A program made the translations under genes and the position numbers. Positions 1 through 7,090 of a stretch of 16,360 nt of DNA are shown piece after piece (position 1 is the first letter of the stretch; the number at the start of each line of letters is the position of its first letter). This DNA comes from Phycisphaerae bacterium (GTDB lineage Bacteria > Planctomycetota > Phycisphaerae > UBA1845 > UTPLA1): positions 1 to 16,360 of the forward strand of contig JAJDEC010000325.1 of the NCBI GenBank assembly GCA_029259995.1, written 5' to 3'. The notes beneath the pieces were generated by a model. The model saw only the letters and a list, made by a program, of their open reading frames with translations. It ran no database searches and was not told the origin of the DNA.

Positions 1-392
1 TGAAGGAGTGCGGCGCCCATCGATGCGACCGCTTTCTTGGCTTCCTCTTTTCTATCCGGGCCTTCGATGTTGTGATGGATTTCCTTCGTCGCCTTCCAAA
101 TGAGAAATGTGCCGCCGAGCAGCATGATCAGATCCCTTCCGGAGATTTCATTTCCGAGGATCGTGAACAGGTTGCCTTTGAGTGACACGATCCAAGACAC
201 GGTGGTTAACAACACAATGCGCATGCCCATTGCGAGGATCAGTCCGATCGTTCGGGCGCGTTTCTCCTGATGTTCGGGAAGCTTTCCCGTAATAATCGTG
301 ATCAGAACAATGTTGTCGATGCCGAGAACGATTTCGAGCAGCGTTAGTGTGACGAGGGCGATCAGGTTGGCTGAAGTGAATAGGTCTTCCAC
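1..392 (-). CDS. TerC-family integral membrane protein (5' part, truncated by window edge)
   Basis: Reading the minus strand from a GTG at 392 gives 130 codons with no stop before the window edge, so the C-terminal part is missing. The product starts VEDLFTSANLIAL and carries the TerC-family signature ExVLGIDNIV in the first transmembrane helix (about residues 8-33). A second helix spans about 47-70, and the SGRDLIMLLGGTFLIWKAT segment at about 83-101 is also typical of the family. TerC proteins are inner-membrane proteins linked to metal-ion (manganese, tellurite) resistance or export; acidic residues within the helices are thought to bind metal. The GTG start is supported by GGAG at 403-400, seven bases upstream. 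An ATG at 396 lies in another frame whose product is not TerC-like. The exact substrate cannot be told from this fragment. Confidence 0.85.
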   Translation of the reverse strand, partial: MEDLFTSANLIALVTLTLLEIVLGIDNIVLITIITGKLPEHQEKRARTIGLILAMGMRIVLLTTVSWIVSLKGNLFTILGNEISGRDLIMLLGGTFLIWKATKEIHHNIEGPDRKEEAKKAVASMGAALL

Positions 393-557
393 GCATCTGC
401 TCCGTTGGACGATCTGGTCAAGATGAATGAGCGGGCATGATTCGTCAGGGATTGCGGCGCGTCAAGTTTCAAGGCAACACACTTGTGATCTGAAGCGGAC
501 CGCATCGCGCTGATGCAGGCGTCGGCCACCGGCGACTTGCATTGCGTGTATGGGCCG

Positions 558-1397
558 TTACGAGTTGATCGAGCTTGAATGCGGCTGTGCGACGGGGATT
601 CCGGGCACTCTGTTTGTGATGGGGTTGCCGCATTCGGGACATGCAGACGAAACGACGCCGAACAGGACGTAGCCGCATTTCGTACAGTGTTCTTCCTCGA
701 TTTCCAGATTAATTCCCAGCCCGCAGGCGACGCATTTGGATCGACCGATCGGTCGCGCGCGTGAGTCGGCACATCTCGGGCAGGTCATCGTGACTTCAAG
801 CGCGGCGGATTGGATCGAATCGTGTCTTGCGACGGCGGATACGCGATGCAGGATCGGCACGGCGACGGTACCGCAGACATCGAGAATCGCCAGCGTGCCG
901 ATCAACTGAACGACGCCGCCGGCGCCGAAGCCCTCGGTCAGGATCAGGAGATCAATCACGACGACGAGGAGGATGATGCAAGCGATGGTGCCGATGCGCG
1001 CCCATTCGTATCCGCGTTTGAGTCTGGCCAGTGACAGCAAGCCGATGTGTGGAATGCCGACGGCGAGCGTGATTGAGATAAGCAGGGCCTTTATAAGGAA
1101 TTCGAAATCCGCGTAGTCGCCAATCCAGATGATGCCGAGCGTCTGAATCAGCGTCAGTCCGACAATTCCCATGCCGACGGGGCCGAGCGGATGCCAGCGC
1201 CGACGTTCCCAGGGGATCGCGGACGCAAGGGCGAGTATCGACGCGGCGCCGATGACAGCCGTTGAACCAAGTATTCGACCTTCGAGAGCGCCCATGTCGC
1301 CCAGCAGGATGCAATAGATTCCGACGAGGCCGCACAGGACGATGGACGTGATGAATGCGAAGAGGAGTGATTTCTGGGTCTGAGACTTCATGGCCAT
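558..1397 (-). CDS. Membrane protein with two C-terminal zinc ribbons
   Basis: This 279-residue protein has about six hydrophobic helices (roughly residues 10-32, 42-60, 73-92, 100-122, 134-154, 162-182). A cytoplasmic-looking tail follows with two Cys4 zinc ribbons: C206/C209 with C222/C225, and C238/C241 with C253/C256. The second ribbon has the form CxxCGYxLxG...CPECG, a module common in planctomycete proteins of unknown role. The start MAMKSQ is chosen because the first helix begins just after it. The frame stays open upstream to 1805, but that extension is hydrophilic, low in plausibility, and overlaps the divergent gene at 1653. No clear Shine-Dalgarno sequence precedes 1397, so the second ATG (1391) is also possible. 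The function is unknown; a metal-binding or protein-interaction role for the tail is inference. Confidence 0.75.
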   Translation of the reverse strand: MAMKSQTQKSLLFAFITSIVLCGLVGIYCILLGDMGALEGRILGSTAVIGAASILALASAIPWERRRWHPLGPVGMGIVGLTLIQTLGIIWIGDYADFEFLIKALLISITLAVGIPHIGLLSLARLKRGYEWARIGTIACIILLVVVIDLLILTEGFGAGGVVQLIGTLAILDVCGTVAVPILHRVSAVARHDSIQSAALEVTMTCPRCADSRARPIGRSKCVACGLGINLEIEEEHCTKCGYVLFGVVSSACPECGNPITNRVPGIPVAQPHSSSINS

Positions 1398-1587
1398 GTT
1401 GGGATACCGATGCGCTGTCGCAGGACGACGCGGGGGCTGCGAAGTAACGCGATCATGCGCGTGCTGTTCCGTTCCGAATCGAATGGCCGTCGGCCGATCC
1501 ATTTCGGCCGTTCCGACATTCCCCCAGGATGATAACGCAATCAGCAACACTCGTTCTCTGCAACAGGCCAAATCCTTCCGCCTTGTG

Positions 1588-1616
1588 TTCAGGGCATGGA
1601 GATTGTGTGTTATGCT
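1588..1616 (+). promoter_or_regulatory. Candidate promoter for the DUF1569 gene
   Basis: An extended -10 (TGT followed by TATGCT at 1611-1616) sits 17 bases after a weak -35 (TTCAGG, 1588-1593). The hexamers match the sigma-70 consensus at 4/6 and 3/6 positions. The site is 36 bases before the ATG at 1653 and leaves room for the GAGGTG ribosome-binding site at 1642-1647. It is a by-eye match only. Confidence 0.3.
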
Positions 1617-1652
1617 CCTGGCGGGGGAATCAGAAGAAAGTGAGGTGAGTCG

Positions 1653-2144
1653 ATGATCAAGACTTCGAAAGTCAGCGGGCGTCGGACGCTGCGGTTCGGC
1701 AACATCGATGATGCGATTTCCGAAGCGGAACGCATTGCCAGGGCGGACGCCGACGGGCGGATTCGATCGCTTGGAAACTGGACACCTGGGCAGGTGTTCG
1801 GGCATATCGCGTCGTGGATCGACTACGGATACGAGGGCTATCCACTCGGCAAGCCTCCCTGGCTTATCGGCGTCATACTTCGCTGGCGAGTCAAGAAGTA
1901 TCTCAGGGACGGCCTACCGAGCGGCGTCAAGATGCCGGCCGTGTCGGCGGGTACCTATGGTACGGATGAGATGACAACCGAGGCGGGTCTGAAACGGTAT
2001 CGAGTTGCATTCCTAAGGCTCAAAGCGGGTGAGCCGTCGACGTACGACAGTCCCGGGTTCGGCCCCATGAGTGATGAGGACCGGATTCGGTTGAACCTTC
2101 GACATGCGGAGCTTCACTTGAGTTTTCTTGTGTTTGAAGCGTAG
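1653..2144 (+). CDS. DUF1569 protein, DinB/YfiT-like fold
   Basis: The 163-residue product matches the DUF1569 family in pattern. It has a helical N-terminus, a NWTPGQVFGHIASW motif (about residues 42-55) carrying H51, a middle section GKPPWLIG...LPSG, and a C-terminal RHAELHLSFL helix with H151 and H155. The three histidines sit where DinB/YfiT-fold proteins bind a divalent metal. Members of this fold include thiol transferases and uncharacterised stress proteins; no substrate can be assigned here. The length is normal for the family (about 150-170 residues). The start is firmly supported by GAGGTG at 1642-1647, five bases before the ATG. The gene is transcribed away from the zinc-ribbon gene ending at 558 and converges on the one ending at 2369. 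Confidence 0.8.
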   Translation: MIKTSKVSGRRTLRFGNIDDAISEAERIARADADGRIRSLGNWTPGQVFGHIASWIDYGYEGYPLGKPPWLIGVILRWRVKKYLRDGLPSGVKMPAVSAGTYGTDEMTTEAGLKRYRVAFLRLKAGEPSTYDSPGFGPMSDEDRIRLNLRHAELHLSFLVFEA

Positions 2145-2156
2145 GCCGGGCTTGTG

Positions 2157-2327
2157 TCTAGCAGCCCGTGGCAAAAGTCATTCGGTCCATCGACGGCCAT
2201 TTCACGCCAGCTCTTCGTGCACGAAACTCAGCGAATCTTCAGGATTCGTCTCCGTTTCGCTCCGTCGATCTGACGCGAAATGTCGCGCCGCTGGCCTCGA
2301 AGCACTTTCACCACGGGCTGCTGGGTT
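2157..2327. repeat. Near-palindromic MITE-like element in a convergent intergenic gap
   Basis: Almost the whole gap between two convergent genes folds back on itself. The outer arms are perfect over 12 bases: AGCAGCCCGTGG at 2160-2171 pairs with CCACGGGCTGCT at 2311-2322. Further matched blocks lie in register inward: 2174-2178 with 2304-2308, 2181-2184 with 2298-2301, CATTTC 2198-2203 with GAAATG 2277-2282, CGAAAC 2222-2227 with GTTTCG 2254-2259, and CGAATC 2232-2237 with GATTCG 2243-2248 around a TTCAG loop. By hand alignment about 55-60 of some 82 positions pair. The 7-base sequence GCTTGTG flanks both sides (2150-2156 and 2328-2334), as a target-site duplication would. There is no coding capacity. 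A non-autonomous miniature transposon is the best reading; a large bidirectional terminator hairpin is the alternative. Confidence 0.6.
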
Positions 2328-2368
2328 GCTTGTGATGGAGATCCATCGAGTCCCGATCCGTTGGTTCG

Positions 2369-2830
2369 TCACGCCTGACGTGCGGTATGGGCGATTGCCT
2401 CGGGATGGCCGCATTCGGGGCAGCGTGCTTCCGGGTTGCCGCGCAGATCGTAATCACAATTGGCGCAGCAGCCCGGCATGGATTCGTATGACGCGACGGT
2501 CAGTGCGACGCCGATCGACAGCCCAACAGGAACCAAGGTGATGAGGACAATTCCGGCGGGCATCATGACGGTCATGACGATTGCGATGTCGGCGGCGAAA
2601 CTGGGGACGACATTCAGGAGCCATACGCCTGCAAGCTCCACGACGGATGCGATCGCGACGATTCTATAGAAAGAGATCAGTGTCGCACGCTGTTGCGCCT
2701 TGTAATATTCAATCATTTCCGGGGATCGACTTCTGACGCGAGAGAGGCCGAGCGCGTAGCCGAATGCGGGGCTGATCACGGCGGCGGCGCCGGATGCGAT
2801 GAACGCAAGCATGGTAAAGTTCTGGATCAT
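2369..2830 (-). CDS. Small membrane protein with C-terminal zinc ribbon
   Basis: The 153-residue product has hydrophobic segments at about residues 7-29, 52-74 and 79-112. It ends in one Cys4 zinc ribbon, C122/C125 with C137/C140, of the form CxxCDYDLRG...CPECG. A charged stretch (RVRSRSPEMIEYYKAQQR, about 31-48) links the first two helices. I do not recognise a named family beyond the ribbon. The ATG at 2830 is preceded by AGGA (2838-2835) at a short four-base spacing. The gene follows the 166-residue zinc-ribbon gene by 70 bases on the same strand and may be the last gene of a selB-selA-led run. Its stop is TGA, and translation past it is not protein-like, so a Sec codon there is unlikely. 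Confidence 0.7.
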   Translation of the reverse strand: MIQNFTMLAFIASGAAAVISPAFGYALGLSRVRSRSPEMIEYYKAQQRATLISFYRIVAIASVVELAGVWLLNVVPSFAADIAIVMTVMMPAGIVLITLVPVGLSIGVALTVASYESMPGCCANCDYDLRGNPEARCPECGHPEAIAHTARQA

Positions 2831-2900
2831 CGAATCCTGTTCCGCGCTACGACAAGAGGGCTTTTGACGCCGACCGGACGCCGGGCCGGGCGAATCGCAT

Positions 2901-3401
2901 TCATTCTTTCGCCCCGCGTCGCTTTCGTTCGAGCCAACTATGCAGCGCCTTGCGTCGAACAGTGTCTCGTCGCTCGCCTTCCGTCTCTAATTCCTGCTTG
3001 ATGTCATTCATGCGCTTCTGTTCAAAATTCTCGGAAACGGTCCGCCATCGGTCGGGGTTCTCGGATCGCAGCGCATCAAAGATGCGAATCGACGTCATCC
3101 GCCGCTCTTCCGCTGTAACGAGGAATGGCGTCCCGCATTCGGGGCAGACGCCGCTGACGTTTCCTCGAAGGTTGTAGCCGCAGTGTTCACAATTGGACTC
3201 GCTGACGCTGAACAACTTCTTGAATACGAAGGGATCGAAATTGCCTTCGGCAAGCTCGTCGATGCGTTCCCATATCTCCGGGTTTTCCCGGCGCATGATT
3301 CGGATCTGGGCTGACATGAAGCCTATTCCGATCTGCGTGTCGGGATCAACCGGCCGGGCCATCGGCGGCGGAGTCGAATTGTCATTTTCGTGCTGGTTCA
3401 T
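2901..3401 (-). CDS. Soluble zinc-ribbon protein with an apparent duplicated flanking motif
   Basis: The 166-residue protein is hydrophilic with no membrane segment. A central Cys4 ribbon, C71/C74 with C86/C89, has the CxxCGYNLRG...CPECG form. The flanks resemble each other: IRIMRRENPEIW at about 33-44 and IRIFDALRSENPDRW at about 105-119. This suggests two related helical segments on either side of the zinc site. The C-terminus is rich in Arg, Lys and Glu and probably helical. The start MNQHEND at 3401 is preferred; an in-frame TTG at 3494 would overlap the end of selA. Neither has a clear Shine-Dalgarno sequence. The gene lies 89 bases after selA on the same strand. The function is unknown; nucleic-acid or protein binding through the ribbon is inference only. 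Confidence 0.7.
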   Translation of the reverse strand: MNQHENDNSTPPPMARPVDPDTQIGIGFMSAQIRIMRRENPEIWERIDELAEGNFDPFVFKKLFSVSESNCEHCGYNLRGNVSGVCPECGTPFLVTAEERRMTSIRIFDALRSENPDRWRTVSENFEQKRMNDIKQELETEGERRDTVRRKALHSWLERKRRGAKE

Positions 3402-3490
3402 TGGCGCGACACAGTCGGGATCGATCGACAACGACAATTGTACGTCAGACAAATTGACGCACCGAATTGGTCTAACGGATTGTATGCATG

Positions 3491-4897
3491 TCAATGTGAC
3501 AAGGCCGATTCGATGGCGGTCGCAAGCAATCCGACTTCCGAGTCCCGGATCGTCCTGAGATCAAGGACGATTGAATCATCACGGATCCGGCACATGACAC
3601 TCGGATCGCCGATTCGCAGGCGGTGTGCGATTTCGTGTACTTGCTGCGTCCGCGGCAGGACGCAGCGAACACACGCCGTGGGCAATGGCCAGGCCGGCAA
3701 CGAACCGCCGCCCGCGTAGCTCTGCTCCATACTGGTTGAGATCTTGATGTCCAGGGGCTTGGTGTTCAGCTGTTCGACCAGCCGTTTGGCGCGCGACTGA
3801 ACTGTCGTGATTGGTTCATTCAGTGATTTCAACATCGGAATGGACTCGCGTGCCGTGTCGGAATCGACATAGCATTCGAGCGTGGCTTCGAGTGCCGCGA
3901 TCGTGAGTTTATCAACTCTCAGGGCTCGGGCCATCGGGTGTTCGCGCAGCTGTTCAATGACTTCGCGCGAGCCCAGAAGGATACCGGCCTGCGGTCCGCC
4001 GAGTAGTTTGTCGCCGCTGAAAGACACCAGGTCTGCGCCGTCTCGCAGGGCTTGAGGAACCGTCGGTTCATCGGCGGCGGTCCAGACGGCATCGTCAAGC
4101 ATGGCGCCGCTTCCCAGATCGTCGTACATCAGCAAGCCACGGCGATGGGCGAGTTGCGCGAGCTCGGGCGTCGAGGGGGCGGCGGTGAATCCGACGATTC
4201 GATAGTTGCTCGTGTGGACGCGCATGATCAGGGCCGTGTTTTCACCAATGGCCCGTTCGTAGTCGCTGATGCGCGTCTTGTTGGTCGTGCCGACTTCGCG
4301 CAGTCTGGCGCCGCCCGCCTGCATAACATCCGGCAGTCGATAGGATCCACCAATCTCGATGAGCTGGCCGCGGGAGACGATCACTTCCTTCTTCTCAGCC
4401 AGTGCACATAGGGCGAGCAGCGTTGCGGCGGCGTTGTTGTTGACGATCAGAGCCGCTTCGGCGCCAGTCAATTCCTGGAGCAGGATCTCGGCATAACTGC
4501 AGCGCATTCCGCGTTGGCCATCGTCCAGATTGATTTCCAGATTGCAGTAGCCCGCGGCGACCCGTGCGACTCGCTCGATCGCAACTTCGGGAAGGGGACT
4601 TCGACCGAGTCCGGTGTGCAGGAGTATTCCCGTCGCGTTAATCACGGGGCGAATTCGATGGAGTCGACGCAATTCGATCTTTCGAAAGACTGCCTCAAGT
4701 ATCGCTGCGGACTCGTACTCGCGCGGACTCGTTTCGCCGGAATGTCCGCGAGATCGGATGTCCTCGACGACGGATCTCAGGATGGGCGTGATCGTCGAGC
4801 GCGGCTCGGCCGACAGCCTCGAATCGGCCGACACTGCTGCGAGCAAGGCCGTCATTGACGGGATTTGTGATAACTGCATTGTTTCTTGCCGTTTCAT
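3491..4897 (-). CDS. selA: L-seryl-tRNA(Sec) selenium transferase (selenocysteine synthase)
   Basis: The 468-residue protein matches bacterial SelA in length (E. coli about 463) and motifs. It is a cytosolic pyridoxal-phosphate enzyme that converts seryl-tRNA(Sec) to selenocysteinyl-tRNA(Sec) using selenophosphate. Visible hallmarks are the N-terminal helical domain, the NATGILLHTGLGRSPLP motif (about 87-103), the VNNNAAATLLAL motif (about 152-163), EVGTTNKTR (about 201-209), YDDLGSG (about 258-264), and the PLP-binding lysine K297 in SFSGDKLLGGPQAG. The C-terminal small domain appears complete. The gene follows selB by 50 bases on the same strand, as expected for a selBA operon. The ATG at 4897 lacks a strong Shine-Dalgarno sequence; the ATG at codon 7 is an alternative start. 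Confidence 0.96.
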   Translation of the reverse strand: MKRQETMQLSQIPSMTALLAAVSADSRLSAEPRSTITPILRSVVEDIRSRGHSGETSPREYESAAILEAVFRKIELRRLHRIRPVINATGILLHTGLGRSPLPEVAIERVARVAAGYCNLEINLDDGQRGMRCSYAEILLQELTGAEAALIVNNNAAATLLALCALAEKKEVIVSRGQLIEIGGSYRLPDVMQAGGARLREVGTTNKTRISDYERAIGENTALIMRVHTSNYRIVGFTAAPSTPELAQLAHRRGLLMYDDLGSGAMLDDAVWTAADEPTVPQALRDGADLVSFSGDKLLGGPQAGILLGSREVIEQLREHPMARALRVDKLTIAALEATLECYVDSDTARESIPMLKSLNEPITTVQSRAKRLVEQLNTKPLDIKISTSMEQSYAGGGSLPAWPLPTACVRCVLPRTQQVHEIAHRLRIGDPSVMCRIRDDSIVLDLRTIRDSEVGLLATAIESALSH

Positions 4898-4947
4898 AAT
4901 TACCTAATCGTCGAAATCGAGGAGTGGATTTGTAACCAATCCCAGGT

Positions 4948-6882
4948 CTATCGCAGAATTCGCTCGTCGCCGACGCGCTTGGTAAACCCCGTTCTGTCAA
5001 GGTGTTCGAGCAGCGGCTGAACAACGCGCCGGCTCTGGCCAGACCGGTCACGGACATCCGCCAATCTGAATCGACGACCCTTCGCGCCCAGATCGGCGAC
5101 GATGGCCCGAAAACGCTCCATCGCACTTGTCGCGATGAAGTATCCGAGGGCGAATGATACGAGGCGAGGGTCTGTCTTCGCAATATCGGACAGCGACTTG
5201 GCACGCTGCCTCGAGAGACTGCAAATGGCTCGAAGTTTTTGCCATTCGGGTGGATCAAATCCGGCAGCTTCAATTTCGGCGAAGACTTCGTTCATCGCCA
5301 ATTCGTCCTCGATCGACATAGCGGGACTGAATTCCTGATGCGCCAAGTAGGGCCCCCGGGCGACGAGTGTGCCGCGCGATTCGAGCTCGACGAGGAGCGG
5401 CTTGCCGAGATCGGGGGCCGATCGCGCCGCGATCCATCCAATGAATTTGTCGCGTTGCATGCCGGGCTCGTTCGGCCGCGATGCGTGATATCGTTTGAGC
5501 ATTGTTGCGGACCGATCGAGCATCGTCGAGAGCGTGTCCCGATGCACGCGCAGGTTCTTGATTTCGGCCAGGGCATGTTCGGACGCGAGTGCCTCGAGCA
5601 AGGACGAAATCTTATGCGGTTCGACGCCGATCCGGCCTGCGAGCTGCAAGTCTGTTGCCGCATTGAATCCGGATTCGCGAATGGCGTCGGCGAGTCTGAT
5701 GTGCGCGTCCTCGCTTGCCGCACGTTCGAAGGATTGAATCGTCTCCGCGAGCATCGCCCGTACGCGTCGCGCCTGAGGGCGAATCACTGTGCCGCCTCCC
5801 ATCGTTCTCGCAGCCGTCTCGTCGCGCAGAATGAATCGCTGACGGAAGCCGGCGACAATCGGGCGATGGACGCGCAGCTGCACAAATGCATCATCGCCAG
5901 GGCGAATCGCATCGGCGCCGATGACGACGAGTGTCGCCATTGCTTCCGTCGTGCCAATGAGGACGCGCACGCGCCGATGTGATTTCAGGGGGGCGTCGAC
6001 AGTCGATAACAGTCGCACGCGTGCGTCCACGTATCGAGATGCGGCGAGATAGCCCGGCGTGACCAGGTCCATTCCGCGTTCAATCGAATCCCGGTCGATT
6101 CCCGTCAGATTGAGCGCGGCGCGTTGTCCGCTGGCGGCGGCGGCGACCATCTTGTCATGCGTCTGAACTTCGCGGACTTTGCAGACGACGGCGGCGGGCA
6201 GGATTTCCAGCTCGTCTCCCGGGCTGACCTGGCCAGACAGAACGGAGCCGGTTGCGACGGTACCGCGACCGTGGACAGTAAATACTCGATCCACAGCGAG
6301 TCTGAAAACTGACGAAACATGACGTTGATGCAGGGTCATCGCGATTCGTGCGAGGGCGGACCGAAGCGCATCGATTCCCGAGTTCGCTTTCGCGGAGGTT
6401 TCGAGCACGGGCCAGCTCGCGATGATCGACTTTGAGGCGCGTTCCTTGATTTCGGCCAGAACGGCGACAAGTCGTTCGGCAGGAACGGCATCCGATTTTG
6501 TGATCGCGACGATGCCGCGCTCGACGCCAAGTAAATCGAGAATGTCTGCGTGTTCCTGCGTTTGCGGCATCCAGCCATCGTCGGCGGCGACGACAAGAAT
6601 CGCGACATCGATTCCGGTCGCCCCGGAAACCATGGTTCGTACGAATTTTTCGTGGCCAGGAACGTCGACGATCCCGAATCGAAAGGATGTCGTGCCATCA
6701 GTCACGTCCAGGTGGGCGAAGCCGAGTTCGATCGTCATGCCGCGCCGTCGCTCCTCCGGCAAACGATCGGGATCCGTACCAGTGAGTGCCTTGACGAGCG
6801 TCGATTTACCGTGGTCGATGTGGCCGGCTGTTCCGAGGATCAGCGTGGCACGTGCCGGCGTCGTGGAATCGTTGAATGGCAT
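4948..6882 (-). CDS. selB: Selenocysteine-specific translation elongation factor
   Basis: The 644-residue GTPase delivers selenocysteinyl-tRNA(Sec) to the ribosome at UGA codons marked by a SECIS hairpin. G motifs are intact: G1 GHIDHGKST (20-28), G2 threonine T50 in RGMTIELGFA, G3 DVPGH (73-77), G4 TKSD (128-131; TKxD rather than NKxD is usual for SelB) and G5 SAK (163-165). Domain II follows (VFTVHGRGTVATGSVLSG, about 199-216). Domain III ends at the SelB-typical LRDETAARTMGGGTVIRP (about 351-368). The remaining C-terminal part should hold the winged-helix repeats that bind the SECIS RNA; the last is visible at about 596-644. Length is close to E. coli SelB (614). No Shine-Dalgarno sequence precedes the ATG; a -10-like TAGAAT lies only seven bases upstream. 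The gene is first in the selB-selA run. Confidence 0.96.
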   Translation of the reverse strand: MPFNDSTTPARATLILGTAGHIDHGKSTLVKALTGTDPDRLPEERRRGMTIELGFAHLDVTDGTTSFRFGIVDVPGHEKFVRTMVSGATGIDVAILVVAADDGWMPQTQEHADILDLLGVERGIVAITKSDAVPAERLVAVLAEIKERASKSIIASWPVLETSAKANSGIDALRSALARIAMTLHQRHVSSVFRLAVDRVFTVHGRGTVATGSVLSGQVSPGDELEILPAAVVCKVREVQTHDKMVAAAASGQRAALNLTGIDRDSIERGMDLVTPGYLAASRYVDARVRLLSTVDAPLKSHRRVRVLIGTTEAMATLVVIGADAIRPGDDAFVQLRVHRPIVAGFRQRFILRDETAARTMGGGTVIRPQARRVRAMLAETIQSFERAASEDAHIRLADAIRESGFNAATDLQLAGRIGVEPHKISSLLEALASEHALAEIKNLRVHRDTLSTMLDRSATMLKRYHASRPNEPGMQRDKFIGWIAARSAPDLGKPLLVELESRGTLVARGPYLAHQEFSPAMSIEDELAMNEVFAEIEAAGFDPPEWQKLRAICSLSRQRAKSLSDIAKTDPRLVSFALGYFIATSAMERFRAIVADLGAKGRRFRLADVRDRSGQSRRVVQPLLEHLDRTGFTKRVGDERILR

Positions 6883-6889
6883 GTCGGAT

Positions 6890-6917
6890 ATTCTAGCGAT
6901 TCGCTGCGTCGTGGCAC
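6890..6917 (-). promoter_or_regulatory. Candidate selB promoter with -10 abutting the start codon
   Basis: On the minus strand TAGAAT (6895-6890, 5/6 match to a -10) lies 16 bases after GTGCCA (6917-6912, 4/6 match to a -35). Only seven bases separate the -10 from the selB ATG, so transcription would begin at or next to the start codon. That is consistent with the missing Shine-Dalgarno sequence and suggests a leaderless mRNA. It is a by-eye match. Confidence 0.35.
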
Positions 6918-6959
6918 GTACTTCGCGGAGGCGGGCCTTATGGGGCTATCGTTGGATTT

Positions 6960-6979
6960 ACTGGCTGAATCGTGCCAGT
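6960..6979. repeat. Short inverted repeat in the selB/nuclease divergent region
   Basis: ACTGGC at 6960-6965 and GCCAGT at 6974-6979 form a perfect six-base inverted repeat with an eight-base spacer. It lies in the 208-base region between divergent selB and the nuclease gene. It could be an operator half-site pair or chance; nothing else in this gap (no tRNA, no small ORF with a ribosome-binding site) is convincing. Confidence 0.2.
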
Positions 6980-7090
6980 GGCGGTATCTTGGTTGGGGAA
7001 TCGAGCCTCTGGATCTTCGTTTCGGGGGCGAATCGAATCGAGCGGATCAATCGTTGTCGGAAATGACGCGTGGCAGCTGGGGATTAGCGG

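Noticed and set aside
558..1805. Reading the zinc-ribbon membrane protein as a 415-residue ORF
   Set aside because: The extra 136 residues are hydrophilic and arginine-rich, overlap the well-supported DUF1569 gene on the other strand, and would put the first membrane helix far from the N-terminus.
2330..2371. TGA at the end of the 153-residue zinc-ribbon gene as a selenocysteine codon
   Set aside because: The gene is near selAB, so readthrough was considered. The downstream frame enters the palindrome and encodes a low-complexity, non-conserved-looking tail, with no redox motif around the TGA.
2128..2541. 137-residue plus-strand ORF running through the palindrome
   Set aside because: It starts inside the DUF1569 gene, crosses the non-coding palindrome and then runs antisense to a zinc-ribbon gene. 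Its product is arginine- and serine-rich with no recognisable motif.
3402..3490. Promoter between selA and the 166-residue zinc-ribbon gene (TTGACA at 3495-3490 and a TACAAT further on)
   Set aside because: The TTGACA is a perfect -35 but has only a 3/6 -10 at 17 bases. The TACAAT lacks a -35 at suitable spacing. Neither pair is good enough to list as a feature.
5239..5982. 247-residue plus-strand ORF opposite selB
   Set aside because: It lies wholly antisense to the intact selB frame and has no family resemblance; open antisense frames are expected at this GC content.
6883..7090. Possible selC (tRNA-Sec) gene in the gap upstream of selB
   Set aside because: Neither strand shows an acceptor stem pair, a TCA anticodon arm or a GGTTCGAATCC-like T-arm. 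The gap holds only a weak inverted repeat and a promoter-like site.
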